Assembly (NCBI RefSeq): GCF_900182615.1
Contig: NZ_FXTE01000001.1
Span: forward strand, 1,197,136 to 1,261,135
Direction of reading: 5' to 3'
DNA from: Ruegeria faecimaris
GTDB taxonomy: Bacteria; Pseudomonadota; Alphaproteobacteria; Rhodobacterales; Rhodobacteraceae
DNA length: 64,000 nt
Under the pieces are notes generated by a model, which worked only from the letters and a program-made list of their open reading frames with translations, made no database searches and was not told the origin of the DNA. The position numbers and the translations under genes are program-made. Positions 9,599 through 19,244 of this stretch are shown in pieces. The stretch's first letter is position 1. Each line of letters opens with the position of its first letter.

Positions 9599-10630
9599 TT
9601 ATGCATTATTGGCCAAATGTGCCTGTGCAACTTCTTGAGCCGCATCTGGAGCCAACAATCCATCGTCGTCAAGTTTCCAGATTCCAATGTGATTGTCACA
9701 GAATTCGCGAAGATGACCGCGTTTACTGACGTCTTCCGCCAATTTGGTTAAACTATCCGCCGCCTCTGTGAAGTTATGCATGGCATAATCATCAAAGTCC
9801 TGGGTTTTCCACGGCCGATCATCGCCGAAATGAAACGTCAGACTGACATTCTTGAGCATCAGCATTCGTTTCGAGTGCGCAGCGAGGTTGAATAGCATTG
9901 GTTGTATGACCCCAGACATCCCGAGGCAGGAATCTGTGCGGACAAATTGGTCGAAAACTTCTTTGGAAAAAACAAAGCAGTCGAAACCCGGATGCTGCAT
10001 ACCAACCTCGCCCATAGACAGGGGGTCATGGGAAAACCCATGCGCATCGCCAAATGTCCGACGATTGATCGTGATGGCATCGAAACCACCCGCAATAAGC
10101 TGACGTACCGCGCCATAAAAATAGGGCTGAAGACAAATATCTGCATTAGTGTAGATTACAAAATCTCCGGGTTTAGCAACGGATGCACCCTTTTCCAGAA
10201 CATCAAACAAAAGTGGCAAAGGCCGAGGAATTCGAAACGTTCCGACATCCAGAACCGTGCGTTCCAGTTTTGTCGCAACTTGCATGCCGTAATGGGCCTG
10301 AATCAGATCTTCGTCCCCATGCACCGGAACCTGCACCAATGTTGTTTCACCTTCACCAGCCAACGGATCTGATTTGGCAGTCACCATGCTATCCAACGTA
10401 GCGCGCTGGACATCATTCATCGCTCCGTCGACAGAAAAGAAATTGACGATATGCACCAGGTTGATTGGGTCAGGATCTTTGTATTTGGGATCGAAAACGT
10501 GAACTATCTCACTCAGCGGCGTTGAGGGTGACTGACAGAAAACATTCTCGGCTAGCCAGCCCGAGGGCTGTAATTCTATGGTCTGTCTTTTGATCCCGAA
10601 CAATTTTCGAAATTGTCTTCTGAGTCCCAT
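9599..10630 (-). CDS. Glycosyltransferase-like protein of unknown family
   Basis: The 343-residue soluble protein has alternating strand/helix character. Residues 157-170 read FVIYTNADICLQPY, and the NAD at 162-164 sits where GT-A enzymes carry their metal-binding DxD. Other blocks, such as INLVHIVNFFSV and FDAITINRRTFGDAHGF, also look like nucleotide-sugar folds. I do not recognise a characterised homologue, and the GT assignment is inference from this pattern. It lies on the opposite strand between cobS and cobT, an unusual place, and its 3' end converges with cobS. Confidence 0.7.
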   Translation of the reverse strand: MGLRRQFRKLFGIKRQTIELQPSGWLAENVFCQSPSTPLSEIVHVFDPKYKDPDPINLVHIVNFFSVDGAMNDVQRATLDSMVTAKSDPLAGEGETTLVQVPVHGDEDLIQAHYGMQVATKLERTVLDVGTFRIPRPLPLLFDVLEKGASVAKPGDFVIYTNADICLQPYFYGAVRQLIAGGFDAITINRRTFGDAHGFSHDPLSMGEVGMQHPGFDCFVFSKEVFDQFVRTDSCLGMSGVIQPMLFNLAAHSKRMLMLKNVSLTFHFGDDRPWKTQDFDDYAMHNFTEAADSLTKLAEDVSKRGHLREFCDNHIGIWKLDDDGLLAPDAAQEVAQAHLANNA

Positions 10631-10881
10631 TAAACCGTCCCAAACAAATAACTATATCACGCGTTCGTGTACCGTTCGTTTTGCATTGTACTGACGGAAA
10701 AGTCACCCCCAGTTAGAATCACAGGCCACGCAGAAGCCGGGCGTTGCCTCTTTTCTACAGGTCTGGCGTTTTTGCAATTCGGGCGTGCCGCTGATTACCC
10801 GGAAAACAAGGCCGACCCTATGGTCAAGACCTATGATTGGCTCTAGGTTGCCCGAGTAGAACAAGACCGGACCTGCCACCG
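10631..10881. other. Divergent upstream region of cobT
   Basis: These 251 bases separate the 5' ends of two divergent genes and must contain promoters for both. I see no protein gene or strong hairpin here. Confidence 0.4.
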
Positions 10882-12759
10882 ATGAGCAAACCCAAAGACA
10901 ACCCCGCTGATCCGTTCAAGAAAGCTCTGGCCGAAGCCACCAAAGTGATGGCCGACGATCCGGAACTTACGGTGAGCTATACGGTCGACCCGTCGGGCCT
11001 GTCGGGTGAGTCGATGCGGTTGCCTCAGGTCTCGCGGCGCATGACGCGGGAAGAGGTTCTGTTGGCGCGCGGGACCGCGGATGCTTTGGCTTTGCAGCGA
11101 CGCTATCACGATGATGCTACTCATAATCGCTATGCGCCTCCAGGTGACATGGCCCGCGATCTGTACGAGGCGATGGAGGTTGCCCGGTGCGAAGCGATGG
11201 GTGCGCGGGACATGCCAGGCACTGCGTCCAACATCGACGTCAAGATCGGGCACGAAGCGATCCGGCGTGGGTATGATCAATGCAAACAGCCAGCTGACGC
11301 GCCTCTTTCGGTGGCCGCCGGCTATCTGATCCGGCATCTGGCCACTGGTCGCGACCTGCCGCCTGCGGCTGACAATGTCATGAACCTGTGGCGCGGGTTT
11401 ATCGAAGATCAGGCAGGGGGCGTACTGGAGAACCTTGACGAGGTGCTTTCGGACCAGGCCGAATTCGCCAAGTTTGCACGCCAGATGATCAAGGATCTGG
11501 GCTATGGCGATCAGCTGGGCGATGACCCGGATGAGCTGGACGAAGATCAGGAAGATCAGGCCGAAGACGACGCCGAAGAACAACCCGACCCCGACAGCAC
11601 TGGTCAGGATGATCAGGACGAACAGGACGCGGATGCGACCCCTGAGCAGTCACAGGAAGAACAGCAGGATCAGTCTCAGGCCCAAGTCTCCATGGATGAG
11701 ATGGCCGAGGATGAAATGGGAGAAGAGGCCGAGATGCCCGAGGGCGAGGCCCCGCTGGAGCCGCCTGCCCCTCCGCCTGCATCCGATGCTGATCCCGACT
11801 ATAAGGTCTACCTGAGCACCCATGACGAAGAGATCGCCGCCGAGGATCTGGCGGAGCCCGCTGAGCTGGAACGCCTTCGGGCCTATCTGGATCAACAGCT
11901 AGAACCGCTGAAAGGTGCCGTCAGCCGTTTGGCCAACAAATTGCAGCGCCGGTTGCAGGCGCAACAGAACCGCAGCTGGGAGTTCGACCGCGAAGAAGGC
12001 ATTCTGGACGCGGGCCGTCTGGCGCGTGTTGTTGCAAGCCCAACCACACCGCTGAGCTTTAAGGTCGAGAAGGATACTGAGTTCCGCGATACGGTGGTGA
12101 CGCTGCTGTTGGATAATTCGGGCTCGATGCGCGGGCGACCTATTTCGATCGCGGCGATCTGCGCGGATGTTCTGGCACGCACGCTGGAACGCTGCAACGT
12201 CAAGGTCGAGATTCTGGGCTTTACCACGCGAGCGTGGAAAGGCGGGCTGGCGCGCGAGGCCTGGCTGAACGATGGCCGCCCACAGCAGCCCGGTCGTCTG
12301 AACGATCTGCGCCATATCATCTACAAAGGCGCGGATGCCCCGTGGCGACGCGCCCGACCCAATCTGGGGCTGATGATGAAAGAAGGTCTGCTGAAGGAAA
12401 ATATCGACGGCGAGGCGCTGGAATGGGCGCATCGCCGGATGACGGCACGGCGCGAGCAGCGCAAGATTTTGATGGTAATCTCGGACGGGGCGCCGGTCGA
12501 TGATTCAACGCTCAGCGTGAACCCAGCAAACTATCTGGAAAAGCACCTGCGCGATGTGATCGGGATGGTCGAAAAGCGCAAGATGGTGGAATTGCTTGCC
12601 ATCGGCATCGGCCATGACGTGACCCGGTATTACGACCGCGCCGTGACCATCACGGATGTCGAGCAACTGGCCGGAGCCATGACCGAGCAACTGGCCGCTC
12701 TGTTTGACAGTGATCCGCGCGCACGAGCGCGGGTGATGGGAATGAAGAGAGTAGGCTGA
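10882..12759 (+). CDS. cobT: Cobaltochelatase subunit CobT
   Basis: The 625-residue partner of CobS in the aerobic cobaltochelatase. Domain order is an N-terminal CobT domain (about 1-210), a long acidic Asp/Glu/Gln-rich linker (about 212-305), and a C-terminal von Willebrand A domain. The MIDAS sequence is DNSGSMRGR (about 410-418), with [12 protein letters not shown] further on. The VWA domain binds metal and is thought to couple the AAA+ ring to CobN. ATG 10882 is preferred to the in-frame upstream start because it gives the usual MSKPKDNP N-terminus. cobN is not in the window. Confidence 0.96.
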   Translation: MSKPKDNPADPFKKALAEATKVMADDPELTVSYTVDPSGLSGESMRLPQVSRRMTREEVLLARGTADALALQRRYHDDATHNRYAPPGDMARDLYEAMEVARCEAMGARDMPGTASNIDVKIGHEAIRRGYDQCKQPADAPLSVAAGYLIRHLATGRDLPPAADNVMNLWRGFIEDQAGGVLENLDEVLSDQAEFAKFARQMIKDLGYGDQLGDDPDELDEDQEDQAEDDAEEQPDPDSTGQDDQDEQDADATPEQSQEEQQDQSQAQVSMDEMAEDEMGEEAEMPEGEAPLEPPAPPPASDADPDYKVYLSTHDEEIAAEDLAEPAELERLRAYLDQQLEPLKGAVSRLANKLQRRLQAQQNRSWEFDREEGILDAGRLARVVASPTTPLSFKVEKDTEFRDTVVTLLLDNSGSMRGRPISIAAICADVLARTLERCNVKVEILGFTTRAWKGGLAREAWLNDGRPQQPGRLNDLRHIIYKGADAPWRRARPNLGLMMKEGLLKENIDGEALEWAHRRMTARREQRKILMVISDGAPVDDSTLSVNPANYLEKHLRDVIGMVEKRKMVELLAIGIGHDVTRYYDRAVTITDVEQLAGAMTEQLAALFDSDPRARARVMGMKRVG

Positions 12760-12812
12760 ATCGCCTTTTCCATAACATGGCGTCGCGCGCTCCAAACTGA
12801 TAGAGGTATGAC

Positions 12813-14594
12813 ATGTTTCAGTCCTTCGCCGTGACCGCACGGCCGGAACAGGGCCCGCCTCGGCTGGCCGATCTGCGGACCGAATTGGCACGCGACGGGT
12901 TGGACGGTTTCTTGGTCCCGCGCGCAGATGTGCATCAAGGCGAGTATGTGGCCCCGCGCGACGAACGGCTTGCCTGGCTGACCGGGTTCACAGGTTCGGC
13001 CGGGTTCTGCGTGGTTTTGGCAGATAAGGCCGGCGTCTTCATTGACGGACGTTATCGTACGCAGGTCAAAGCGCAGGTCGCCGCCGATTACACACCTGTT
13101 CCATGGCCCGAGGTCAGCCTTGCCGCGTGGCTAACGGAACAACTCCCGCAGGGTGGTCGGGTTGGCTTTGATCCGTGGCTACATTCGGCGGGTCAGATCG
13201 CGAAAACGCAGACCGACCTTGAAGGCCGAGATATTACACTGGTGCGCAGCGACAATCTGGTGGACCGGGTTTGGTGGGATCAACCCGATCCACCAATGAA
13301 CCCGGTAAAGCTGCACCCGATCGAATTCGCGGGCGAAAGCGCAGACAGCAAAATCGCGCGTCTGGCGCAGTCCCTGCAGGACACGGGCTGTGGCGCAGCG
13401 GTGATTACCCTGCCCGACTCGATCATGTGGTTGTTGAACATTCGGGGCTCCGATATCGGGTACAACCCGGTGGCGCATGGGTTTGCTATACTGCATGCGG
13501 ATGGCCGCGTGGATCTGTTCATGGCGCACCAAAAGCTGAACGTGGCGATGGCCGATTCAGTCACAGTTCATGCGCCGGACACGTTTTTGACGGCTGTCGC
13601 AGCGCTTGACGGTAAGGTTCAGGTTGATCTTGGTACGCTGCCACAGGCAGTGGCCGATGTGCTAGAAGGGCAGATGGTCGATGGCGGCGACCCTTGTGCG
13701 CTGCCCAAAGCCTGCAAGAACCCTGCCGAAATCGCAGGCAGTGCCGAGGCACATCTGCGCGATGCTGTCGCTGTGATCGAAACGCTGTGCTGGCTGGATG
13801 CGCAAGCCGCTGGCGATGTTACGGAAACGCAGGTGGTCACTCGGCTTGAGGAGAACCGGCGCAAGGATAATGCCCTGCAGGATATCTCGTTCGATACGAT
13901 TGCAGGGACAGGACCCAATGGCGCGATCATGCATTACCGGGTGACCGAGGAAACCGACAGCCTGCTGCAAGACGGTCATATCCTGGTGCTGGACAGCGGC
14001 GGACAATATTTGGATGGCACGACTGATATTACCCGGACCATTGCTATCGGCAATGTGGGTGAAGAAGAAAAAGCCTGCTTTACTCGCGTGCTGAAAGGCA
14101 TGATCGCCATGTCTATGCTGCGCTGGCCTGCCGGGTTGGCTGGACGTGATATCGAATCCGTGGCGCGTATTCCCCTATGGGCAGCGGGTCAGGACTTTAA
14201 TCACGGTGTCGGGCACGGCGTCGGTGCCTATCTGAGTGTGCATGAGGGCCCTCAGCGTCTGTCCAAAGCCAGCCATGAGCCCTTGCTGCCGGGCATGATC
14301 TTGTCGAATGAGCCGGGTTACTACCGCGAAGGTGCGTTTGGAATCAGGATTGAAAACCTTTTGGTGGTGCAATCTGCCCCTACCCTGCCCAGTGGTGACG
14401 CGGAACGTCCCATGTTGGAATGGCGCACATTGACCTATGTCCCTATCGACCGACGCTTGGTTCTGACCGATATGCTGACGGCAGTCGAACGCGACTGGCT
14501 CAACGCATATCACCGCGAAGTTGCCGAAAAAGTTCGACCAAGGCTGGGAGATGACGCCCAACTGTGGTTGGATGCCGCAACCGCACCGATCTGA
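12813..14594 (+). CDS. Xaa-Pro aminopeptidase (M24B)
   Basis: The 593-residue enzyme has two creatinase-type N-terminal domains and a C-terminal pita-bread catalytic domain. The five dinuclear-metal ligands are visible: Asp394 and Asp405 (LDSGGQYLDGTTDITRT), His468 (GVGHGVG), Glu500 (LSNEPGYY) and Glu514 (GIRIENLL). It should release N-terminal residues preceding proline. Its length of about 600 fits the three-domain aminopeptidase P1 type rather than the shorter PepP. It starts 53 bp after cobT on the same strand, so it may be co-transcribed. Confidence 0.94.
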   Translation: MFQSFAVTARPEQGPPRLADLRTELARDGLDGFLVPRADVHQGEYVAPRDERLAWLTGFTGSAGFCVVLADKAGVFIDGRYRTQVKAQVAADYTPVPWPEVSLAAWLTEQLPQGGRVGFDPWLHSAGQIAKTQTDLEGRDITLVRSDNLVDRVWWDQPDPPMNPVKLHPIEFAGESADSKIARLAQSLQDTGCGAAVITLPDSIMWLLNIRGSDIGYNPVAHGFAILHADGRVDLFMAHQKLNVAMADSVTVHAPDTFLTAVAALDGKVQVDLGTLPQAVADVLEGQMVDGGDPCALPKACKNPAEIAGSAEAHLRDAVAVIETLCWLDAQAAGDVTETQVVTRLEENRRKDNALQDISFDTIAGTGPNGAIMHYRVTEETDSLLQDGHILVLDSGGQYLDGTTDITRTIAIGNVGEEEKACFTRVLKGMIAMSMLRWPAGLAGRDIESVARIPLWAAGQDFNHGVGHGVGAYLSVHEGPQRLSKASHEPLLPGMILSNEPGYYREGAFGIRIENLLVVQSAPTLPSGDAERPMLEWRTLTYVPIDRRLVLTDMLTAVERDWLNAYHREVAEKVRPRLGDDAQLWLDAATAPI

Positions 14595-14659
14595 CACCGC
14601 ATCGTTACATATACCGGGCAGTGGACAAGCGGGAAACCGGACCAGAGGAAAGAGCAAAG

Positions 14660-15001
14660 ATGACCGAGATCACCATTCGCAAGACACCAGGCAAATGGAG
14701 CGTCCGTTCAGGAGGCGCCATTCTGGGTGAAACCACAAATGCTCTGGAATTGCTCGAGGGCGATCTTGATCCGGTCATCTATTTCCCTCGTACCGATATC
14801 GCGATGGCATTTCTGGATGTTACCGACAAGGTCACGCAGTGCAAACACAAGGGCCAAGCCACGCATTTTTCGATCGTCAACAAATCCTCGGTCACTGAAA
14901 ACGCTGCTTGGAGCTATGAAGACCCGATCCATTCTGCCTTAGACATCAAAGGCCATGTCGCCTTCTACCCGCTTGATTCCGTGAAGGTCGAACAAATCTG
15001 A
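14660..15001 (+). CDS. DUF427 domain protein
   Basis: The 113-residue single-domain protein matches the DUF427 pattern: ITIRKTPGKWSVRSGGAILGET, then PVIYFPRTDIAMAFL, CKHKGQATHFSI, and an AAWSYEDPIHSALDIKGHVAFYP end. The fold is a small beta barrel; the biochemical role is unknown. ATG 14660 is chosen because the coding-quality sequence begins here, with GAGCAAAG upstream. It lies 65 bp after the aminopeptidase gene. Confidence 0.9.
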   Translation: MTEITIRKTPGKWSVRSGGAILGETTNALELLEGDLDPVIYFPRTDIAMAFLDVTDKVTQCKHKGQATHFSIVNKSSVTENAAWSYEDPIHSALDIKGHVAFYPLDSVKVEQI

Positions 15002-15341
15002 CGTATGTCCCAGATGCGCAATACCTCTACTCAATCGAGTTGTTGCACAATATGAAAGGCCAGATCGCTTTGGCCTTCACGTCAAAATCTGGCTCGAAGT
15101 AAGAGAACGATCCTTTACGCTGGATACCACGAAAGTATCAAACGAGCCCGACCTGCACCTTGGGATTTCTCGCTGCGCCTACACTAAAAACTGCTTTTTT
15201 CCGGTATTCATGGCGCAGTTTCTTGGCAAAACCCACGCCCAAAATGGTCTGTTTTTCTGGCACCAAATAGATTTGTTTTTGGTCGATCTAATGCCGCAAA
15301 CAAGGTGAGTTTAGAGAGTTAAACTGAAGCCTGCTCAAGAT
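15002..15341. other. Intergenic region with a weak hairpin
   Basis: No gene is supported in these 340 bases. A 7-bp stem (15056-15062 with 15071-15077, AAGGCCA/TGGCCTT) could end the upstream transcript, but it has no U-tract. Confidence 0.45.
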
Positions 15342-15623
15342 CTAAAACTCATCAAATTCCGGAACATTTCCAAGCCTAATGATAAAGCTCGGCGCCCCGA
15401 CCTCGCCACTGTTCGGGTCCTCACTGACCATGTAGGCATCGGCGCCAGCGCAATCGTCGGATAGCGCTTCCCTTTCTGCTCTGTTTTGTGCTTCCGCCGC
15501 CGTGGAGTATTCAAATTGCTTGCCAATTTTCAAGTTTCCTTGCCCTCCGCGACCGGGCTTATTTTCCACATATGTCTGGCAGATATAGTGAATTTTTTCT
15601 GAGCTCTCATCTGAGATTGTCAT
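15342..15623 (-). CDS. Small hypothetical protein
   Basis: The 93-residue soluble protein begins MTISDESSEKIHYICQTY, contains a charged central helix (AAEAQNRAEREALS) and ends LGNVPEFDEF. I recognise no family. The frame extends to 15674, but the ATG at 15623 gives a more protein-like N-terminus. Its SD (CGGA) is weak. It may be co-transcribed with the gene ending at 15743. Confidence 0.6.
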   Translation of the reverse strand: MTISDESSEKIHYICQTYVENKPGRGGQGNLKIGKQFEYSTAAEAQNRAEREALSDDCAGADAYMVSEDPNSGEVGAPSFIIRLGNVPEFDEF

Positions 15624-15742
15624 GGCAGTATCCGTAAAATGAGTATGGGTGCGATTGATGCATGGGAAAAACAATGTTCGCTAGCCGCTTTGTTCGTGGT
15701 TCGATCATTCCAGTCGCGCAAAAAGAAGGGGCGACAATCCTG

Positions 15743-15955
15743 TCACCGCTTTTTGACGGGCTTCGGCGGACAGGCTTCAGATAATATATTCGCATCCCTT
15801 TCGAGCCGAGTTTTGCGGAGCCGGGCATTCTTGATCTGTCTTTGCTCTGCTTCTTCGTTGACCATTTCTCTAACGATCCGCGTTGTTTTGTCCATCGGTG
15901 TTTCCGCCTTGGGAACGTGTGCATTGAAGACAGTTTTTTTTGTCAGCTTTGCCAA
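15743..15955 (-). CDS. Small basic hypothetical protein
   Basis: The 70-residue, Lys/Arg-rich, largely helical protein (KTTRIVREMVNEEAEQRQIK, then RLRKTRLERDANILSEA) has no family I recognise. The start is TTG at 15955, supported by a clean AGGAG eight bases upstream; no in-frame ATG lies nearby. The basic composition is compatible with nucleic-acid binding, but that is only a possibility. Confidence 0.65.
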   Translation of the reverse strand: MAKLTKKTVFNAHVPKAETPMDKTTRIVREMVNEEAEQRQIKNARLRKTRLERDANILSEACPPKPVKKR

Positions 15956-16003
15956 TGGTTATTCTCCTAACCGTTTTCAACGGTGCATTTATCAGTTGAG
16001 TGA

Positions 16004-17125
16004 TCAAATCGATGCTAGGTGGGTGCCTGATCCTTGAGAGACATGCGCGTGTCGTGAATGACTGCCACGGAGCAACTTTGTCTTAACGTCGGGAGCGGAC
16101 ATAGCATTCATCAACGCACTATAGTTCATTTGGAACTTCATTTCCGATCCTACGCTATGCGTCGAATGGTAAGTGCCAACGACAAGATGATCGCTTGTTG
16201 CACCAATAAGCCTGTATCCAGGGGGCATCGAAAGCCCCAAAATGTCCGTATCTTGCTGACCAACGGCCAGAATTATTTGTGTGCTCTGTCCGCTTTTCGG
16301 GACGAGGTGAAGTCTTTTGAATACCGGATCGCAGATGCTCTGAGGGTGAGATGCAGGTTTGGACCCTGTTTCAATTACCTCAGCGACAAGCGTGAAGGCA
16401 TCCGTATACATCCCGCCTATCTGATCTCCGGAAACCGGATCAACGCCCAGAAGTATTGCTTCCCCCAGCCTTAGATCATTGATGCGACAAACTGGGTGTC
16501 CGCCGAGGGCCCAAGGAAGGTTGGCCGAGTTTCCGCCAGATACAGTGTGAAGGAAGGGACCACACTGCCCCTCTGTTTCATTCGCCAGGTCAGATAGGGC
16601 CTCCATATCTGCAGCATTCGGGGCAATCCCCCCCAGACATGCAAAGTTCGCTCCGATGCCTTTCAGCGTAACGCCGGGCATGTCCACCACTTGCTGTGCA
16701 ACTGAGCCGAGGTCTTTTGGCATGATCCCTTCGCGCAGATCGCCCATCTCAACCATCAGGATAATGCCGTGAATGCAGTCTTTCCGGATCGCGGCGGCGG
16801 CCAGAGCGGTAATCACGAGGATTTCTGTATTGTAGCTCGCCTCACAGTATTGGATGACCTGATCGACCTGGCTCAGCGTTGGTGTACGGATCAATGTGAT
16901 CGGGCATGTCATGCCCGCGTTGCGTAACCTTCGCACGTTACTAAGCCGCGCTTCCGCAAGCCCCACAGCGCCGCCGTCGAGCATAGCCTGAGCGATGGCT
17001 GGATGCCCGCACACTGCCTTGGTCACACCGGTGACACCGATGCCGCGTGTCTTGAGGCGCTCGACAACAGTCTTCGCATTGTGACGTATCTTGCTCAGAT
17101 GCACCTCAATGCGAGGGGTACTCAT
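16004..17125 (-). CDS. Alanine/ornithine racemase-family PLP enzyme
   Basis: The 373-residue PLP-dependent fold-III enzyme belongs to the family that includes clostridial ornithine racemase. The PLP lysine is in GVTGVTKAVCGHP (about residue 36). Further family blocks are LAEARLSNVRRLRNAG, LMVEMGDLREGI, GIGANFACLGG, TVSGGNSANLPWA, INDLRLGEAILLG and IILAVGQQDTD. It should interconvert L- and D-forms of an amino acid; which one is not readable. It starts inside the stop of the DUF1611 gene (ATGA overlap), so the pair is translationally coupled. The C-terminal ~30 residues (SHSRHAHVS) look like an unstructured tail. Confidence 0.88.
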   Translation of the reverse strand: MSTPRIEVHLSKIRHNAKTVVERLKTRGIGVTGVTKAVCGHPAIAQAMLDGGAVGLAEARLSNVRRLRNAGMTCPITLIRTPTLSQVDQVIQYCEASYNTEILVITALAAAAIRKDCIHGIILMVEMGDLREGIMPKDLGSVAQQVVDMPGVTLKGIGANFACLGGIAPNAADMEALSDLANETEGQCGPFLHTVSGGNSANLPWALGGHPVCRINDLRLGEAILLGVDPVSGDQIGGMYTDAFTLVAEVIETGSKPASHPQSICDPVFKRLHLVPKSGQSTQIILAVGQQDTDILGLSMPPGYRLIGATSDHLVVGTYHSTHSVGSEMKFQMNYSALMNAMSAPDVKTKLLRGSHSRHAHVSQGSGTHLASI

Positions 17126-18321
17126 ATCGCAGCCACGGGTGTGGAGTGACGTAACCCAGGGTAAGCGGCAACAACCATTGCAAGCAAATGCGAAGCCGGC
17201 CGGCTGAGTACATCCGTTACAGGCAGCCCGAGTATTTGTGACTGTGCGGCGATCGTGTCGGTTACCTCGGCCTCGGACATCCCCTCATGATTGAGCGTGA
17301 CACCAATGACCTTTGTGTCAGCAAATGCTTCGATTAGGGCAATCTCACTTGCAGGCTTGGGCATCGGCATATTGGGAAAGTCACAGCGATGCGCGCGCTT
17401 TGGAGCGTGCTGGAGGATTACGGCGTCCGGCTGGCTGCCCCGCAGGATAAAGGCGGATGTGCAGAATGCCGGATGGCTCAACGCCCCTTGACCTTCGATC
17501 AATATGACATCGGGTCGTTCAGACTCGGAAGCGTCGACGATCGCGCCTTCAAGTTCGCCGCAACAGAACTGCGGTGGTACGGCATCCATTGCCACCCCAT
17601 ATTTTGCACCCTGCATCAAACCTGTCTGGCCCGTACCAACAAGGACAGTCTTGATGCCTCTTGTGTTCAAGGCACGGGCTAAAACAGTCGCTGTTGTCCG
17701 CTTTCCGATGGCGCAGTCGGTCCCAAGAACCGCTATGCGCAGTGCTTTCACACCAGAAATACTTCCATCGAACAGGCGCATATCCTTGCTGGGTTTGGGT
17801 TTGCGAATATCTCGGATGGTGACTTTGCGTTCGACCGCAAAAGAAGCGATTTCTGGATCATCGCCCAGATATTCATGCAATCCACTGACGATGTTCATAC
17901 CAAGTGATATCGCGTCGAGAACAACGTCACGATCTGTCGATGAGAGCCTGCCCGTAGATGGTGCCATCCCGTAAATGAGGGTATCCGGGATTACAGCTTC
18001 ATGGACAACAGCAGCGTCCAGACTTCTGAAGACCGGAATGTGGTTTACAGTATCGTCAAGAACCAACCCGCTGTCTTTGCCGTCGTGATCGCTATCGATG
18101 ACAGACAGGATCCTGTAGGCCTCTGAATGGCGAACGAGGCCATTTGCAGTTTTGCCATCCGCCTTGGCAAAGTTACCTTGGCAATAGACAATCGCAGTTG
18201 GCGGCAAGATGATCTGAGTGGCAGAAGTTGATCTTATGGGTTCGTCGCTGGTAAATGGCGGCGCCTGCGCCCCGCTAACAGGACGACGGATCGTGTTTGC
18301 CACGTTAAAGTCGGTTTTCAT
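17122..18321 (-). CDS. DUF1611 P-loop protein (DgcN-like)
   Basis: The 399-residue DUF1611 protein has an N-terminal domain ending near residue 185 and a C-terminal P-loop domain carrying VLGTDCAIGKRTTATVLARA and VILIEGQGALSHPAF. A member of this family, DgcN, is described as acting on D-glutamate as an N-acetyltransferase together with the epimerase DgcA. Here the partner is instead an alanine/ornithine-racemase-family enzyme, coupled by a 4-bp overlap. I infer a D-amino-acid or D-peptide-derived amino acid pathway. The start is supported by AAAGGA six bases upstream. Confidence 0.85.
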   Translation of the reverse strand: MKTDFNVANTIRRPVSGAQAPPFTSDEPIRSTSATQIILPPTAIVYCQGNFAKADGKTANGLVRHSEAYRILSVIDSDHDGKDSGLVLDDTVNHIPVFRSLDAAVVHEAVIPDTLIYGMAPSTGRLSSTDRDVVLDAISLGMNIVSGLHEYLGDDPEIASFAVERKVTIRDIRKPKPSKDMRLFDGSISGVKALRIAVLGTDCAIGKRTTATVLARALNTRGIKTVLVGTGQTGLMQGAKYGVAMDAVPPQFCCGELEGAIVDASESERPDVILIEGQGALSHPAFCTSAFILRGSQPDAVILQHAPKRAHRCDFPNMPMPKPASEIALIEAFADTKVIGVTLNHEGMSEAEVTDTIAAQSQILGLPVTDVLSRPASHLLAMVVAAYPGLRHSTPVAAI

Positions 18322-18404
18322 GATGTTTCCTTTGTGTGGTCGACACCCAAGGCAACACGGTCGTCACCATCGGATACCAAAGTCGAAATAGTCGCGCCGC
18401 GCGC

Positions 18405-19244
18405 TCAGTTATCGAGAACGCACAGACCTTTAGATGACTTGAAATTCTTGTTGCAGTTCCAACGGTTTCCGGACCTGTCAAGATGGGCATTCGCAGGAAG
18501 CTCTATTGTTTCGCAATTCACACCTGAGGTCGCGTATCCCCGCTCGCACTTCCATCCCGTGCCGTACGTTGCATCGTCCAAGTAGGCATGTTCAGGGATC
18601 ATGACGGCCGCGCACGTGCCATCCTGTACAAAATATCCACGTTCACATGTCCAGGGTTGGCCGTATCCTGATGAATTCAAATACGCGTTGGCCGGGACCA
18701 CAATGGCGACGCAACGGTCGTCCAATGCTTCGAACCCACGTTTGCATTCCCACGCGGGTCCATAGGTCGTATCAGCCAGATAAGCGTTTGCGGGTACGAC
18801 AATTTCTTGGCACGTATCGTCGATTTTGAGAAAACCGCGCGAGCAATGCCAGCGTTCACCTGATGAATCAAGGAATCCGCCATCGGGTACAATCACCGCA
18901 ACACAGGTCGCTTCATCGTTCTCGCGAAAACCATGAAGACATTCCCAACCTAAACCATAGGTACGGTTGGTCGGATAGGCATTTTCTGGCACTACGACAG
19001 CTGCGCAGACGTCGCCACTCAACCTATACCCGGCGTTGCATTTCCAACCGTCACCGTAACTTGTTGCAGTGGCATTTTCTGGCACCGATTGCGATGTAGA
19101 TTGAGCGAATGCAGGCATCGAAAATAAAAGCAAAGCACAGAGTGTAAACCCAATCAGCACCGCACTCATCTGAATGCCTAGTGACAGATTTGCGCGCCAA
19201 GTCGTCCGAAAGAGTTGCGGCATTGCCTTTGCCTTATGATCCAT
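18405..19244 (-). CDS. Secreted Cys-rich seven-repeat protein
   Basis: The protein has a signal-peptide-like hydrophobic segment ending LLFSMPAFAQS, then seven tandem repeats of about 31-34 residues. The consensus is [VI]PxNAYLxxxxYGxGWxC-x2-GF/Y-x5-8-C-x-A-V/I, with two cysteines per repeat (14 in all), which suggests one disulfide per repeat. It is probably periplasmic, surface-bound or secreted; I recognise no named family. The start is uncertain: ATG 19244 (11-bp overlap with the upstream gene), TTG-type extension to 19271, or ATG 19223. The upstream gene encodes a small membrane protein and is probably co-expressed. Confidence 0.8.
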   Translation of the reverse strand: MDHKAKAMPQLFRTTWRANLSLGIQMSAVLIGFTLCALLLFSMPAFAQSTSQSVPENATATSYGDGWKCNAGYRLSGDVCAAVVVPENAYPTNRTYGLGWECLHGFRENDEATCVAVIVPDGGFLDSSGERWHCSRGFLKIDDTCQEIVVPANAYLADTTYGPAWECKRGFEALDDRCVAIVVPANAYLNSSGYGQPWTCERGYFVQDGTCAAVMIPEHAYLDDATYGTGWKCERGYATSGVNCETIELPANAHLDRSGNRWNCNKNFKSSKGLCVLDN

